Made by a program: the position numbers and the translations under genes. From R-RK-3 sp963842775 (GTDB lineage: Bacteria > Pseudomonadota > Alphaproteobacteria > Rhizobiales > Rhodomicrobiaceae), in contig CAWJHQ010000006.1 in NCBI GenBank assembly GCA_963842775.1, positions 186,001-250,000 of the forward strand: 64,000 nucleotides of DNA. Direction: 5' to 3'. Shown in pieces: positions 57,476-64,000 of this stretch (position 1 is the first letter of the stretch; every line of letters begins with the position of its first letter). The notes under the pieces were generated by a model that made no database searches, was not told the origin of the DNA, and saw only the letters and a program-made list of their open reading frames with translations.

Positions 57476-58528
57476 ATGGGATGGACGAAAACACCGCGGA
57501 AATTCTTCGCGCCCCTGGCGATCGGCGCTCCTGCCCCCATCCGCGACCGGACAGCCCGCCTGGAGCGGATGATCCATTTCATTCCACCTCACATCGAGAA
57601 GCTGCGCAGCCGTGCGGGCGAGATCGCGCGCCAGGTTGACGTGGTGCTCGGCAATCTCGAAGACGCCATTCCGGCCGACGCCAAGGAAGCGGCGCGGCGC
57701 GGCTTCATCGAAATGGCCGCCGCCCACGATTTCGGCGATACCGGCCTGTGGACGCGCATCAACTGCCTGAACAGCCCCTGGGCGCTGGACGATCTGCTGG
57801 AAATCATCCCCGCCGTCGGCAACAAGCTCGATGTCATCATGCTGCCGAAGGTCGAGGGGCCTTGGGATATCCATTATCTCGATCAGCTACTGGCGCAGCT
57901 CGAAGCCAGAAGCGGCATTTCCCGTCCGATCATGATTCACGCCATTCTGGAAACCCCGGAGGGCGTCAACAATATCGAGGAGATCGCCGCCGCGAGCCCG
58001 CGTATGCATGGCATGAGCCTTGGGCCAGCCGATCTGGCGGCCTCGCGCGGCATGAAGACCACCCGCGTCGGCGGCGGTCACCCTGGTTATGGGGTGCTCG
58101 CGGATGCGGGGGACACAGGGTTACCGCGTACATTCCTCCAGCAGGATCTGTGGCACTATACCGTTGGCCGCATGGTCGACGCGTGCGCCGCTTACGGGCT
58201 TGACGCATTTTACGGTCCGTTCGGCGATTTTTCCGATCCGGAAGCTTGCGAGGCCCAGTTCCGCAATGCTTTTCTCCAGGGGTGCGCCGGCGCCTGGTCG
58301 TTGCATCCAAGCCAGATCGACATCGCCAAGCGGGTTTTCAGCCCGGACGTCGCCGAAGTCGCCTTCGCGAAAAAGATCCTCGACGCCATGCCCGATGGCA
58401 CCGGCGCGGTGATGATCGACGGCAAGATGCAGGACGACGCGACATGGAAACAGGCCAAGGTCATCATCGACCGGGCCAAACTTGTAGCCCGGAAGGACCC
58501 CGATCTCGCGGCGCGCTACGGACTGTAG
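57476..58528 (+). CDS. HpcH/HpaI-type lyase, L-malyl-CoA/beta-methylmalyl-CoA lyase-like
   Basis: 350 residues, CitE-like TIM-barrel. Motifs: DVVLGNLEDAIPADAKEAAR (metal-binding glutamate and aspartate region), RINCLNSPW with the substrate arginine, VIMLPKVEGPWDI, HAILETPEGVNNIEEIAA and SLHPSQIDIAKRVFSP, all matching the malyl-CoA lyase branch. It would cleave malyl-CoA to acetyl-CoA and glyoxylate, or do the reverse, as in the serine cycle or ethylmalonyl-CoA pathway. No other genes of those pathways are in the window. ATG at 57476 with GGAGAC upstream. A terminator follows directly. Confidence 0.82.
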   Translation: MGWTKTPRKFFAPLAIGAPAPIRDRTARLERMIHFIPPHIEKLRSRAGEIARQVDVVLGNLEDAIPADAKEAARRGFIEMAAAHDFGDTGLWTRINCLNSPWALDDLLEIIPAVGNKLDVIMLPKVEGPWDIHYLDQLLAQLEARSGISRPIMIHAILETPEGVNNIEEIAAASPRMHGMSLGPADLAASRGMKTTRVGGGHPGYGVLADAGDTGLPRTFLQQDLWHYTVGRMVDACAAYGLDAFYGPFGDFSDPEACEAQFRNAFLQGCAGAWSLHPSQIDIAKRVFSPDVAEVAFAKKILDAMPDGTGAVMIDGKMQDDATWKQAKVIIDRAKLVARKDPDLAARYGL

Positions 58529-58535
58529 CGTTAGG

Positions 58536-58563
58536 CCCCAAATGTCGGCGGATTTGGGGTTTT
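58536..58563 (+). terminator. Rho-independent terminator after malyl-CoA lyase-like gene
   Basis: Perfect 8-bp stem CCCCAAAT/ATTTGGGG with loop GTCGGCGG, followed by TTTT, eight bases after the stop. Confidence 0.85.
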
Positions 58564-58764
58564 CGGGCTGACGCCGAGGTTGCGAAGTGTAGAGTGGGAA
58601 CACCAGCACGTCGATGCAACGAAAACGCCAAGCGGGTGTTTGGCAAAATTGATGCGAAACAAAAACCTATTGAGCCGGGGCATGAAACAGAGTGAATGCA
58701 TCCGCGCAATTGCGTGTCATAATATTGACAGGAAACGGCCGGCGCGCGATATGGAGCAGGTCAG

Positions 58765-59118
58765 GTGACACAAGCAGACGTAGAGATGGCGACGCGTAAA
58801 CAAGCCAAGTTTCAGCTCGGTCAGGTCGTGCGCCATCGGTTCTTGCATTTTCGCGGCGTTATTTTTGACGTAGACCCGGTCTATGCCAATACCGAGGAGT
58901 GGTGGCAATCCATCCCCTCCGAAATCCGCCCGCGAAAAGATCAGCCCTTCTATCATTTGTTCGCCGAGAACGAGGAGACGGAATATGTCGCCTATGTCTC
59001 GGAGCAGAATTTATTGCCGGACAATTCGGGCGAGCCGCTGCGGCATCCCCAAATCCCCGAAATGTTCGATGATCTGGAAAACGGCGTCTATCGCAGCCGC
59101 TTCTTCCAGGAGCATTGA
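58765..59118 (+). CDS. hspQ: Heat-shock protein HspQ (YccV-like)
   Basis: 117 residues. Matches the alphaproteobacterial HspQ form: FQLGQVVRHRFLHFRGVIFDVDP, NTEEWWQSIP, PRKDQPFYHLFAENEETEYVAYVSEQNLLPD and LRHPQIPEMF. Binds hemimethylated DNA in E. coli and acts as an adaptor for Lon protease. GTG at 58765 chosen because AGCAGG precedes it; ATG at 58786 has none. The 200-bp upstream region should hold a heat-shock promoter that I could not define. Confidence 0.9.
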   Translation: MTQADVEMATRKQAKFQLGQVVRHRFLHFRGVIFDVDPVYANTEEWWQSIPSEIRPRKDQPFYHLFAENEETEYVAYVSEQNLLPDNSGEPLRHPQIPEMFDDLENGVYRSRFFQEH

Positions 59119-59356
59119 CGCGCCGCCTTTCGACGGCTGAGAAGTTTCGCGCCGCGCTATGAGGGCTGCGTGTGTGCGGCGTGCCGATTCCCGAACGGAT
59201 GCGATGGCCCCCCTCAGGCCTTGAGCCAGTCCGGCGGCGTCAGAAGGTCGGGGCAATGCAATTCAATGATTTTACGGAAACATAATTCCGGCATGGTCTC
59301 ATGGCGGGGCGGATCGTAATCACGCGCGGTGATGTTCTGAGTAGACGGAGTCCCCC

Positions 59357-60124
59357 ATGTCAGTCTCTCGACGTTCTCTTCTTCGCATGGCGACGTATGG
59401 TTGCGCGTGTTGTCTCGCGGCCGGCCGAACACACGCCGAATCCGGCTCCAAGTCCCATTGGACCTATGAAGGGGCCACGGGCCCCGAACATTGGGGCGAA
59501 CTGACACCCGACTTCAAAACCTGCCAGCTTGGTCTTGAGCAGACGCCCATCGATCTTTTGAGTGAGATCAAGGCTGATCCCGGAGCACTCACATTCGACT
59601 ATCGGCCATTGCCTCTTACCATCGTGAACAATGGGCACACGGTGCAGGTGAACGCGGCGCCCGGAAGCTCATGCATCATCGGCAAGACGAAGTATGATCT
59701 CCTCCAGTTTCATTTTCACCATCCCAGCGAACATCTCCTGAACGGCAAGCCGCTCGATCTGGAGTGCCACTTCGTTCACAAATCCGCCTCCGGCGACCTT
59801 GCCGTGGTCGGCATTTTCTTCATGTCAGGCGCTCACAACGGTGCATTGCAACTGATCTTTGACCAGATGCCCAAAGACGCGGGAGCGGAGTTGAAGGCGA
59901 AGGGCACGATCGACCCGCAGGCCTTGCTTCCCGCCTCGCGGAATTATTTCCGCTATATGGGTTCGCTCACGACGCCGCCCTGTTCCGAAGGGATTACATG
60001 GACTGTTTTCAAGGAAGCCGTTCAGCTCTCGCCGGATCAGATCAAGCAATTTGCCTCGCTGTTTCCGAACAATGCCCGGCCTGTCCAGCGCAAAAATCGC
60101 CGTTTCCTGATTGAGACGATGTGA
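59357..60124 (+). CDS. Alpha-class carbonic anhydrase, Tat-exported
   Basis: 255 residues. Twin-arginine signal SRRSLLRMATYGCACCLAAG, then the alpha fold: HWGELTPDFKTCQLGLEQTPIDL, the zinc ligands in FHFHHPSEH and ECHFVH, and GSLTTPPCSEGITW with the conserved threonine. Two cysteines (TCQLG, PPCSEG) correspond to the usual disulfide. Periplasmic conversion of carbon dioxide to bicarbonate. Confidence 0.92.
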   Translation: MSVSRRSLLRMATYGCACCLAAGRTHAESGSKSHWTYEGATGPEHWGELTPDFKTCQLGLEQTPIDLLSEIKADPGALTFDYRPLPLTIVNNGHTVQVNAAPGSSCIIGKTKYDLLQFHFHHPSEHLLNGKPLDLECHFVHKSASGDLAVVGIFFMSGAHNGALQLIFDQMPKDAGAELKAKGTIDPQALLPASRNYFRYMGSLTTPPCSEGITWTVFKEAVQLSPDQIKQFASLFPNNARPVQRKNRRFLIETM

Positions 60125-60195
60125 CGATAGGCGCCGCGGATCATCAATCCTGAAGTGCGGATAGGCGGGCGCCCGAGACGCGCCCGCCAGCTCGT

Positions 60196-60843
60196 TCAGG
60201 CGTAGCGCCTGCGGAAGAAGAACACCAGCACCAGGCCGGCGACGAAGCCGCCGACATGCGCCATATAGGCAACGCCGCCCAGATCGGCCGTCTGCGTCGA
60301 GGGGGTGATCGCGCCAACGCCGCTGACGAGTTGAAGCACGATCCACAGGCCGATCGCCATGATCGCGGGAACTTCCGTCACCCCGCGGCCGATCAACACT
60401 TGGACCCGCCCTTGCGGAAAAATCACTACATAGGCGGCGAGCACCCCGGCAATGGCCCCCGACGCGCCTAGATTAGGCACGTTCGATGTCGGCATGACGG
60501 CCATCTGCGCAAACGTCGCAGCGACGCCGCAAAGGAGATAGAACACCAAAAACCGGAATGAGCCGAAATTGTCCTCGACGTTATCGCCGAAAATCCAGAG
60601 GTAGAGCATGTTGCCGAACAGATGGACCCAGCCGCCATGCATGAACATCGCGGAAAAGATCGTCTGAAATTCCGCAGCCGGCCTGGTCGAGAATTCCCTC
60701 GGAATGAATGCCCAGGTGCGAATGAAGTCGTTGCCGCGATTGAGTTCCAGCAGGAACACCAGAACGTTCACGACGATGAGAATGTAAGTGACGATCGGCA
60801 CGGTGCGCCGCGTGCTGTTATCGTCGCCAATCGGAAAAACCAT
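60196..60843 (-). CDS. Rhomboid-family intramembrane serine protease
   Basis: 215 residues, six membrane helices. Catalytic serine in GASGAIAG and histidine in YMAHVGGFVAG; WVHLFGNMLYLWIFGDNVE carries the conserved His and Asn of the oxyanion site. ATG at 60843. Single gene, converging with the carbonic anhydrase gene. Confidence 0.92.
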   Translation of the reverse strand: MVFPIGDDNSTRRTVPIVTYILIVVNVLVFLLELNRGNDFIRTWAFIPREFSTRPAAEFQTIFSAMFMHGGWVHLFGNMLYLWIFGDNVEDNFGSFRFLVFYLLCGVAATFAQMAVMPTSNVPNLGASGAIAGVLAAYVVIFPQGRVQVLIGRGVTEVPAIMAIGLWIVLQLVSGVGAITPSTQTADLGGVAYMAHVGGFVAGLVLVFFFRRRYA

Positions 60844-61178
60844 TGTCCGCTCCCCGCTCTGAAATCAGCCCACCAGCGCACTCTATTCCGAGCCGCTGGC
60901 GTAATAAACGCGTGTGCGCGGGAGAGTTCCAGAATCGCACGATTCGCGTTGGTACAGTGACCCGCATGCGTCAGTCGGAGGGCGGGCGAGCCATATGGAC
61001 GCCGTCTGGTGTCCTCGCCACGCTGACCGCGCCAATCCGATCGCGTATAGACGCCATGCCGCTTGCCGGATAGCAACGCCGGCTCGCTTCAGCTTGGGTT
61101 AATCGCAAACCCTTCAGCCTTGATGCCGCTGGGCCGTATCCCATTGCGAAATGCAATCAGGTCGTTGGGGGTGATCGC
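60844..61178. other. Divergent intergenic region between rhomboid and DUF4349 genes
   Basis: 335 bp with no supported gene. It should contain both promoters; no hairpin or clear box recognised. Confidence 0.5.
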
Positions 61179-62016
61179 ATGCCGTTCTCGCTGCTTCGTG
61201 TGTTGGGCATCGCAATTCTCGTCTGTGGCGCGTTGTTTCTCCTAAGGTTTTTCCTTTGGGAACCGAGCCGATCCTCGAACGAGGCGGGATTCGCCCATGC
61301 GTCGAATGCGTTTGAGAGCAGCCGCAAGAATTACGCGAAGACCCAGGCAAGCGTGGGCGACAGCCAAAGATACGAGAAGATCGCCACGGTCACTCAGCAG
61401 ACGGAGAGTTTCAACACCGACCGCAAGCGCGTTGAGACGGCGATCGCGGAGCAAGGTGGCATCATTCAGCTTGAGCGCGCATCCGGTTTGACCGGCTCCA
61501 GGCTCCTGCATCTTGGAATTGGGCGTGCCGCCTGCCCAGTTCGACACATTTGTCGATACGGTGCGCAGCATCGGGACCGCATCCCAGATCGAGATCGTCA
61601 AGAACGATAAGACGAATGAATATCTTCAACTTCGCGCCAGACGCACGACGCTTGAGAAGGCGCGCACCGCCCTCGAAGGGCTGAAGGAGCAGGGCGGATC
61701 GACGGATGAACGGGTGAAAGTGCACAATCGGCTGACGGAGATCGAGCAGCAAATTCAGGATCTGGGCGTCGCTCTTGGCGATTTCGACAGTCAGAATGAA
61801 CTCTGCACCGTCAAGCTGACCCTACGTGAACGCACCAGGCCCGCGCCTGTGTCGCTCACGCGCCGTCTCTTTGCCACGGGGCAATGGACCGCAAGCGTCT
61901 TTGCGGGCTTCGGCGGCGGTTTCCTGATGCTGGTTCTGGCCGGATGGATCGGGGCCGGGCTTGTCGCCTTTACCCTGCGGCTGTTGCGTCAGGCGCGGTC
62001 CGATGACATCGATTGA
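61179..62016 (+). CDS. DUF4349 membrane protein, one +1 break
   Basis: About 278 residues. N-terminal membrane helix (LGIAILVCGALFLLRFFLW), a periplasmic region with DRKRVETAIAEQGG, LGVPPAQFDTFVDTVRSIG, a coiled coil (EKARTALEGLKEQGG to NRLTEIEQQIQDLG) and a C-terminal helix (GGGFLMLVLAGWIGAGLVAFTLRLL): the DUF4349 layout. One extra G near 61513 (CTTGGAATTGGG) joins the halves. Role unknown; possibly an envelope sensor. Confidence 0.78.
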
Positions 62017-62061
62017 GTGAGGCCGCCCCGCAGCGTGGCCAACTCGCCAAGGAGCGGCAAC

Positions 62062-62793
62062 ATGGATGGCAAGAGCGTTGTACTGCTAACGCATGTAAAG
62101 CATTTCGTCGGCCCCGGCGCGGTGCGCCGGCTCTTGCGGGAGGAGATGACCGTCGTCTGTCACGACGCGGCGTTCGCCGATCGCGAGGCCAGGGCGGCGT
62201 TTCGGGCCGAGATCCCCGGCGCAGAGGTGCTTGAGCGCATCGATCCGGCTGAAATCGTCGCCGAAACGGTGGAGCGTTTCGGCCGTCTCGACGCGCTGAT
62301 TTCCAATGATCCCTATCCGGCCATTCGCGCGCCCGTCGATGAGGCCGATCCGGAGGAATTCAGGCGGGCGCTGGACGCGCTGGCGGTTTGGCCGTTCACC
62401 GTGATCGGCAAGGCCGCCGCCGTGATGAAGAGCCAAAATGCGGGCCGCATCGTGATCATCTCCTCGGCGGCGCCGCTCACCGGAATTCCGAATTATTCCA
62501 TGTATGCCGCCGCACGCGGAGCGGCGAATGCGCTGGTGCCGAGCCTGGCGAAGGAACTGGCGCGCTGGGGTATCACCGTCAACGCCATCGCCCCGAACTA
62601 CATCAAGAATCCCGATTATTTCCCGCCGGAGCTGCTCGCGAATGAGCAGGCCATGACGAAAATGCTGAAGAACATTCCGCTTGGCCGCTTGGGCGAGCCG
62701 GAGGAAGTCGCCGAATTGATTGCGCTGTTTGCGAGCGGCCGCTGCGGCTTCGTCACCGGCCATGTGCTGCCGATCGCCGGCGGCTGGGCTTGA
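62062..62793 (+). CDS. Halohydrin dehalogenase-like SDR (HheC family)
   Basis: 243 residues. The SDR cofactor motif TGxxxGxG is missing. In its place stands T10-HVKH-F15-V-G17, the T-x4-F-x-G signature of the halide/nucleophile pocket in halohydrin dehalogenases. The catalytic triad also matches: S135-x12-Y148-x3-R152, with arginine where SDRs have lysine. Other stretches resemble HheC: VVCHDAAF, DALISNDPYP, PFTVIGKAAAVM, AIAPNY, and FVTGHVLPIAGGWA. These enzymes expel halide from vicinal halohydrins to give epoxides, without NAD(P). ATG at 62062 follows AAGGAGCGG. A lone gene between DUF4349 and glmM; natural substrate unknown. Confidence 0.88.
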   Translation: MDGKSVVLLTHVKHFVGPGAVRRLLREEMTVVCHDAAFADREARAAFRAEIPGAEVLERIDPAEIVAETVERFGRLDALISNDPYPAIRAPVDEADPEEFRRALDALAVWPFTVIGKAAAVMKSQNAGRIVIISSAAPLTGIPNYSMYAAARGAANALVPSLAKELARWGITVNAIAPNYIKNPDYFPPELLANEQAMTKMLKNIPLGRLGEPEEVAELIALFASGRCGFVTGHVLPIAGGWA

Positions 62794-62828
62794 TCGTCAG
62801 CCCCATGTTAACGTCTGAGGCTCACATG

Positions 62829-64000
62829 TCAGGGGTGCGCCGAAGCAATTTGCAGCGCTTCGACGATGTCGCCGACGACGGACAGGACCAGCGTTTCATC
62901 ATCGCCCTCCGCCATCACCCGAATAACCGGCTCGGTTCCCGACGACCGGATAAGCAGCCGGCCGTCATTACCGAGCCGCAGCCGGTTCTTCTCGATGACT
63001 GCCGCAACATGTTCGTTGTCAAGCGGTCTTGAGCCGTTCGTCGCCACGCTTTTCAAAATCTGCGGTACCGGATCGAAGCGCTTGCAAACCTCGCTGACCG
63101 CCTTGCCGCTGGTGATAACCACACCGAGAATTTGCAATGCGGTGACAAGGCCGTCGCCTGTGGTCGTGTAGTCGGTCATGACGATATGGCCTGACTGCTC
63201 GCCGCCCAGATTATAGCCGCCTGCGCGCATACGCTCGACCACAGCGCGGTCGCCCACCGGCGTGCGCAGCAAATCGAGCTTCAAGCCCGCAAGGAAACGT
63301 TCGAGGCCGAGATTCGACATAACGGTGGCGACGACACCATTGCCGACCAGGCGCTTGTCGGCCGTCCAGGCTTCGGCGATGACGGCAAGAAGCTGATCGC
63401 CATCGACGATCGTGCCGTGCTCGTCCACGATGATCACCCGGTCAGCGTCGCCATCGAGCGCAATGCCGATATGCGCACCCACCTGGCGGACTTTGCGGCA
63501 TAGCGCATCGGGCGATGTCGATCCGCAATCGCGGTTGATATTGAAACCGTCCGGGGTGACGCCAAGTGCGGTGACCTCCGCCCCGAGCTCCCATAAGGAT
63601 TGCGGCGCGACACGGTAGGCAGCGCCATGCGCGCAGTCGATCACCACTTTCAGCCCGTCGAGACGGATCGATCGGTCGAGCGTGCGCTTCGCATATTCGA
63701 TATAGCGGTCGAAAACGCCGTCGATGCGTTTGGCGCGGCCCATCTTGTCGGAAGGTGCGAGCAGGCCGGATGTCTCGCCCGCAATCAGCTCCTCGATGCG
63801 CGCCTCGATCTCGTCAGAGAGCTTGAAACCCTCGGGATCGAAAATCTTGATGCCGTTGTCCTGATAGGGGTTGTGCGAGGCGGAGATCATGACGCCAAGA
63901 TCGGCGCGCAAGGAACGGGTGAGCATGGCGACGGCGGGCGTAGGCATCGGGCCGAGCTGGAAGACGTCCATTCCCACGGAGGTGAAGCCTGAGACCAGCG
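62829..64000 (-). CDS. glmM: Phosphoglucosamine mutase GlmM, 5' partial
   Basis: About 390 of the usual ~450 residues; the N-terminus lies beyond base 64000, where the frame is still open (VSGFTSVGMDVF). Interconverts glucosamine-6-phosphate and glucosamine-1-phosphate for peptidoglycan and lipopolysaccharide. Phosphoserine loop in MISASHNPYQDNG, magnesium site ALDGDADR, sugar-binding GGEQSGHIV and phosphate-binding RSSGTEPVIR. Frame intact to TGA at 62829. Convergent with the halohydrin-dehalogenase-like gene. Confidence 0.95.
   Translation of the reverse strand, partial: LVSGFTSVGMDVFQLGPMPTPAVAMLTRSLRADLGVMISASHNPYQDNGIKIFDPEGFKLSDEIEARIEELIAGETSGLLAPSDKMGRAKRIDGVFDRYIEYAKRTLDRSIRLDGLKVVIDCAHGAAYRVAPQSLWELGAEVTALGVTPDGFNINRDCGSTSPDALCRKVRQVGAHIGIALDGDADRVIIVDEHGTIVDGDQLLAVIAEAWTADKRLVGNGVVATVMSNLGLERFLAGLKLDLLRTPVGDRAVVERMRAGGYNLGGEQSGHIVMTDYTTTGDGLVTALQILGVVITSGKAVSEVCKRFDPVPQILKSVATNGSRPLDNEHVAAVIEKNRLRLGNDGRLLIRSSGTEPVIRVMAEGDDETLVLSVVGDIVEALQIASAHP

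Noticed and set aside
62062..62793. Ordinary 3-oxoacyl-ACP reductase
   Set aside because: The glycine-rich cofactor motif is missing and the catalytic lysine is replaced by arginine in exact halohydrin-dehalogenase spacing.

Overview
The window is a high-GC stretch of an alphaproteobacterial chromosome, most likely Hyphomicrobiales (Rhizobiales). Supporting signs are the rhizobial-type FadE/FadJ/FadI cluster, a DnaE2-type polymerase remnant, HspQ, DUF1491, DUF1513 and DUF1254/DUF1214 proteins, an imelysin/di-haem iron locus and abundant small palindromic intergenic repeats. No rRNA, tRNA, CRISPR array or recognisable transposase was found. Both ends are cut: a FadE-type acyl-CoA dehydrogenase runs in from base 1 and glmM runs out at base 64000.

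Base quality matters here. About 32 frame breaks interrupt otherwise well-conserved genes, and every one is consistent with one or two extra bases (a +1 shift in the reading direction). I read them as insertion errors of the sequence, not as true pseudogenes, and give the affected genes as single CDSs with the break positions. dnaE2 is different: its whole 5' part is missing.

Layout. 1-5170 (+): fadE-fadJ-fadI beta-oxidation operon. 5171-9000: accessory segment holding palindromic repeats, a secreted protein of unknown function, a second copy of the last ~139 bp of fadI, and a two-gene PIN/HEPN (TIGR02391) RNase-type pair. 9123-11281 (-): FadD ligase with a MerR regulator overlapping its end. 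11658-13204 (+): acyl carrier protein plus ketoacyl synthase (NodF/NodE-like arrangement). 13218-21727: Ca/Na antiporter, TadA, an unknown protein, RluB-RsmD, PH-domain membrane protein, MMPL/RND exporter, LspA. 21883-23937: 5'-truncated dnaE2. 24051-32434 (-): SDR, aminoglycoside-phosphotransferase-like kinase, ACAD10/11-type acyl-CoA dehydrogenase, thiolase, acyl-CoA ligase and a FadB-type multifunctional enzyme, a complete CoA-dependent acid degradation set. Divergently, 32579-38232 (+): IclR regulator and a livGFHMK-type uptake system. 38522-49954: PBP1A, DUF1214/DUF1254 pair, DUF1491, aldehyde dehydrogenase, DnaJ-domain membrane protein with a pentapeptide-repeat partner, porin, DsbB and DedA. 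50009-55091 (-): four-gene imelysin/di-haem cytochrome/imelysin/DUF1513 operon. 55471-57283 (+): glnK-amtB with a candidate sigma54 promoter. 57476-64000: malyl-CoA-lyase-like enzyme, HspQ, Tat-exported alpha carbonic anhydrase, rhomboid protease, DUF4349 protein, a halohydrin-dehalogenase-like SDR and glmM.

Two fatty-acid oxidation sets, two CoA ligases, a second acid-degradation cluster with its own ABC importer and IclR regulator, and a malyl-CoA-lyase-like enzyme describe an organism living largely on fatty and other organic acids. The most unusual single items are the halohydrin-dehalogenase signature protein (62062-62793), the LvaA/LvaC-like kinase/dehydrogenase pair (24847-27153), the PIN/HEPN pair beside the duplicated fadI tail, the headless dnaE2, and palindromic repeats whose CTAG ends supply or touch stop codons.
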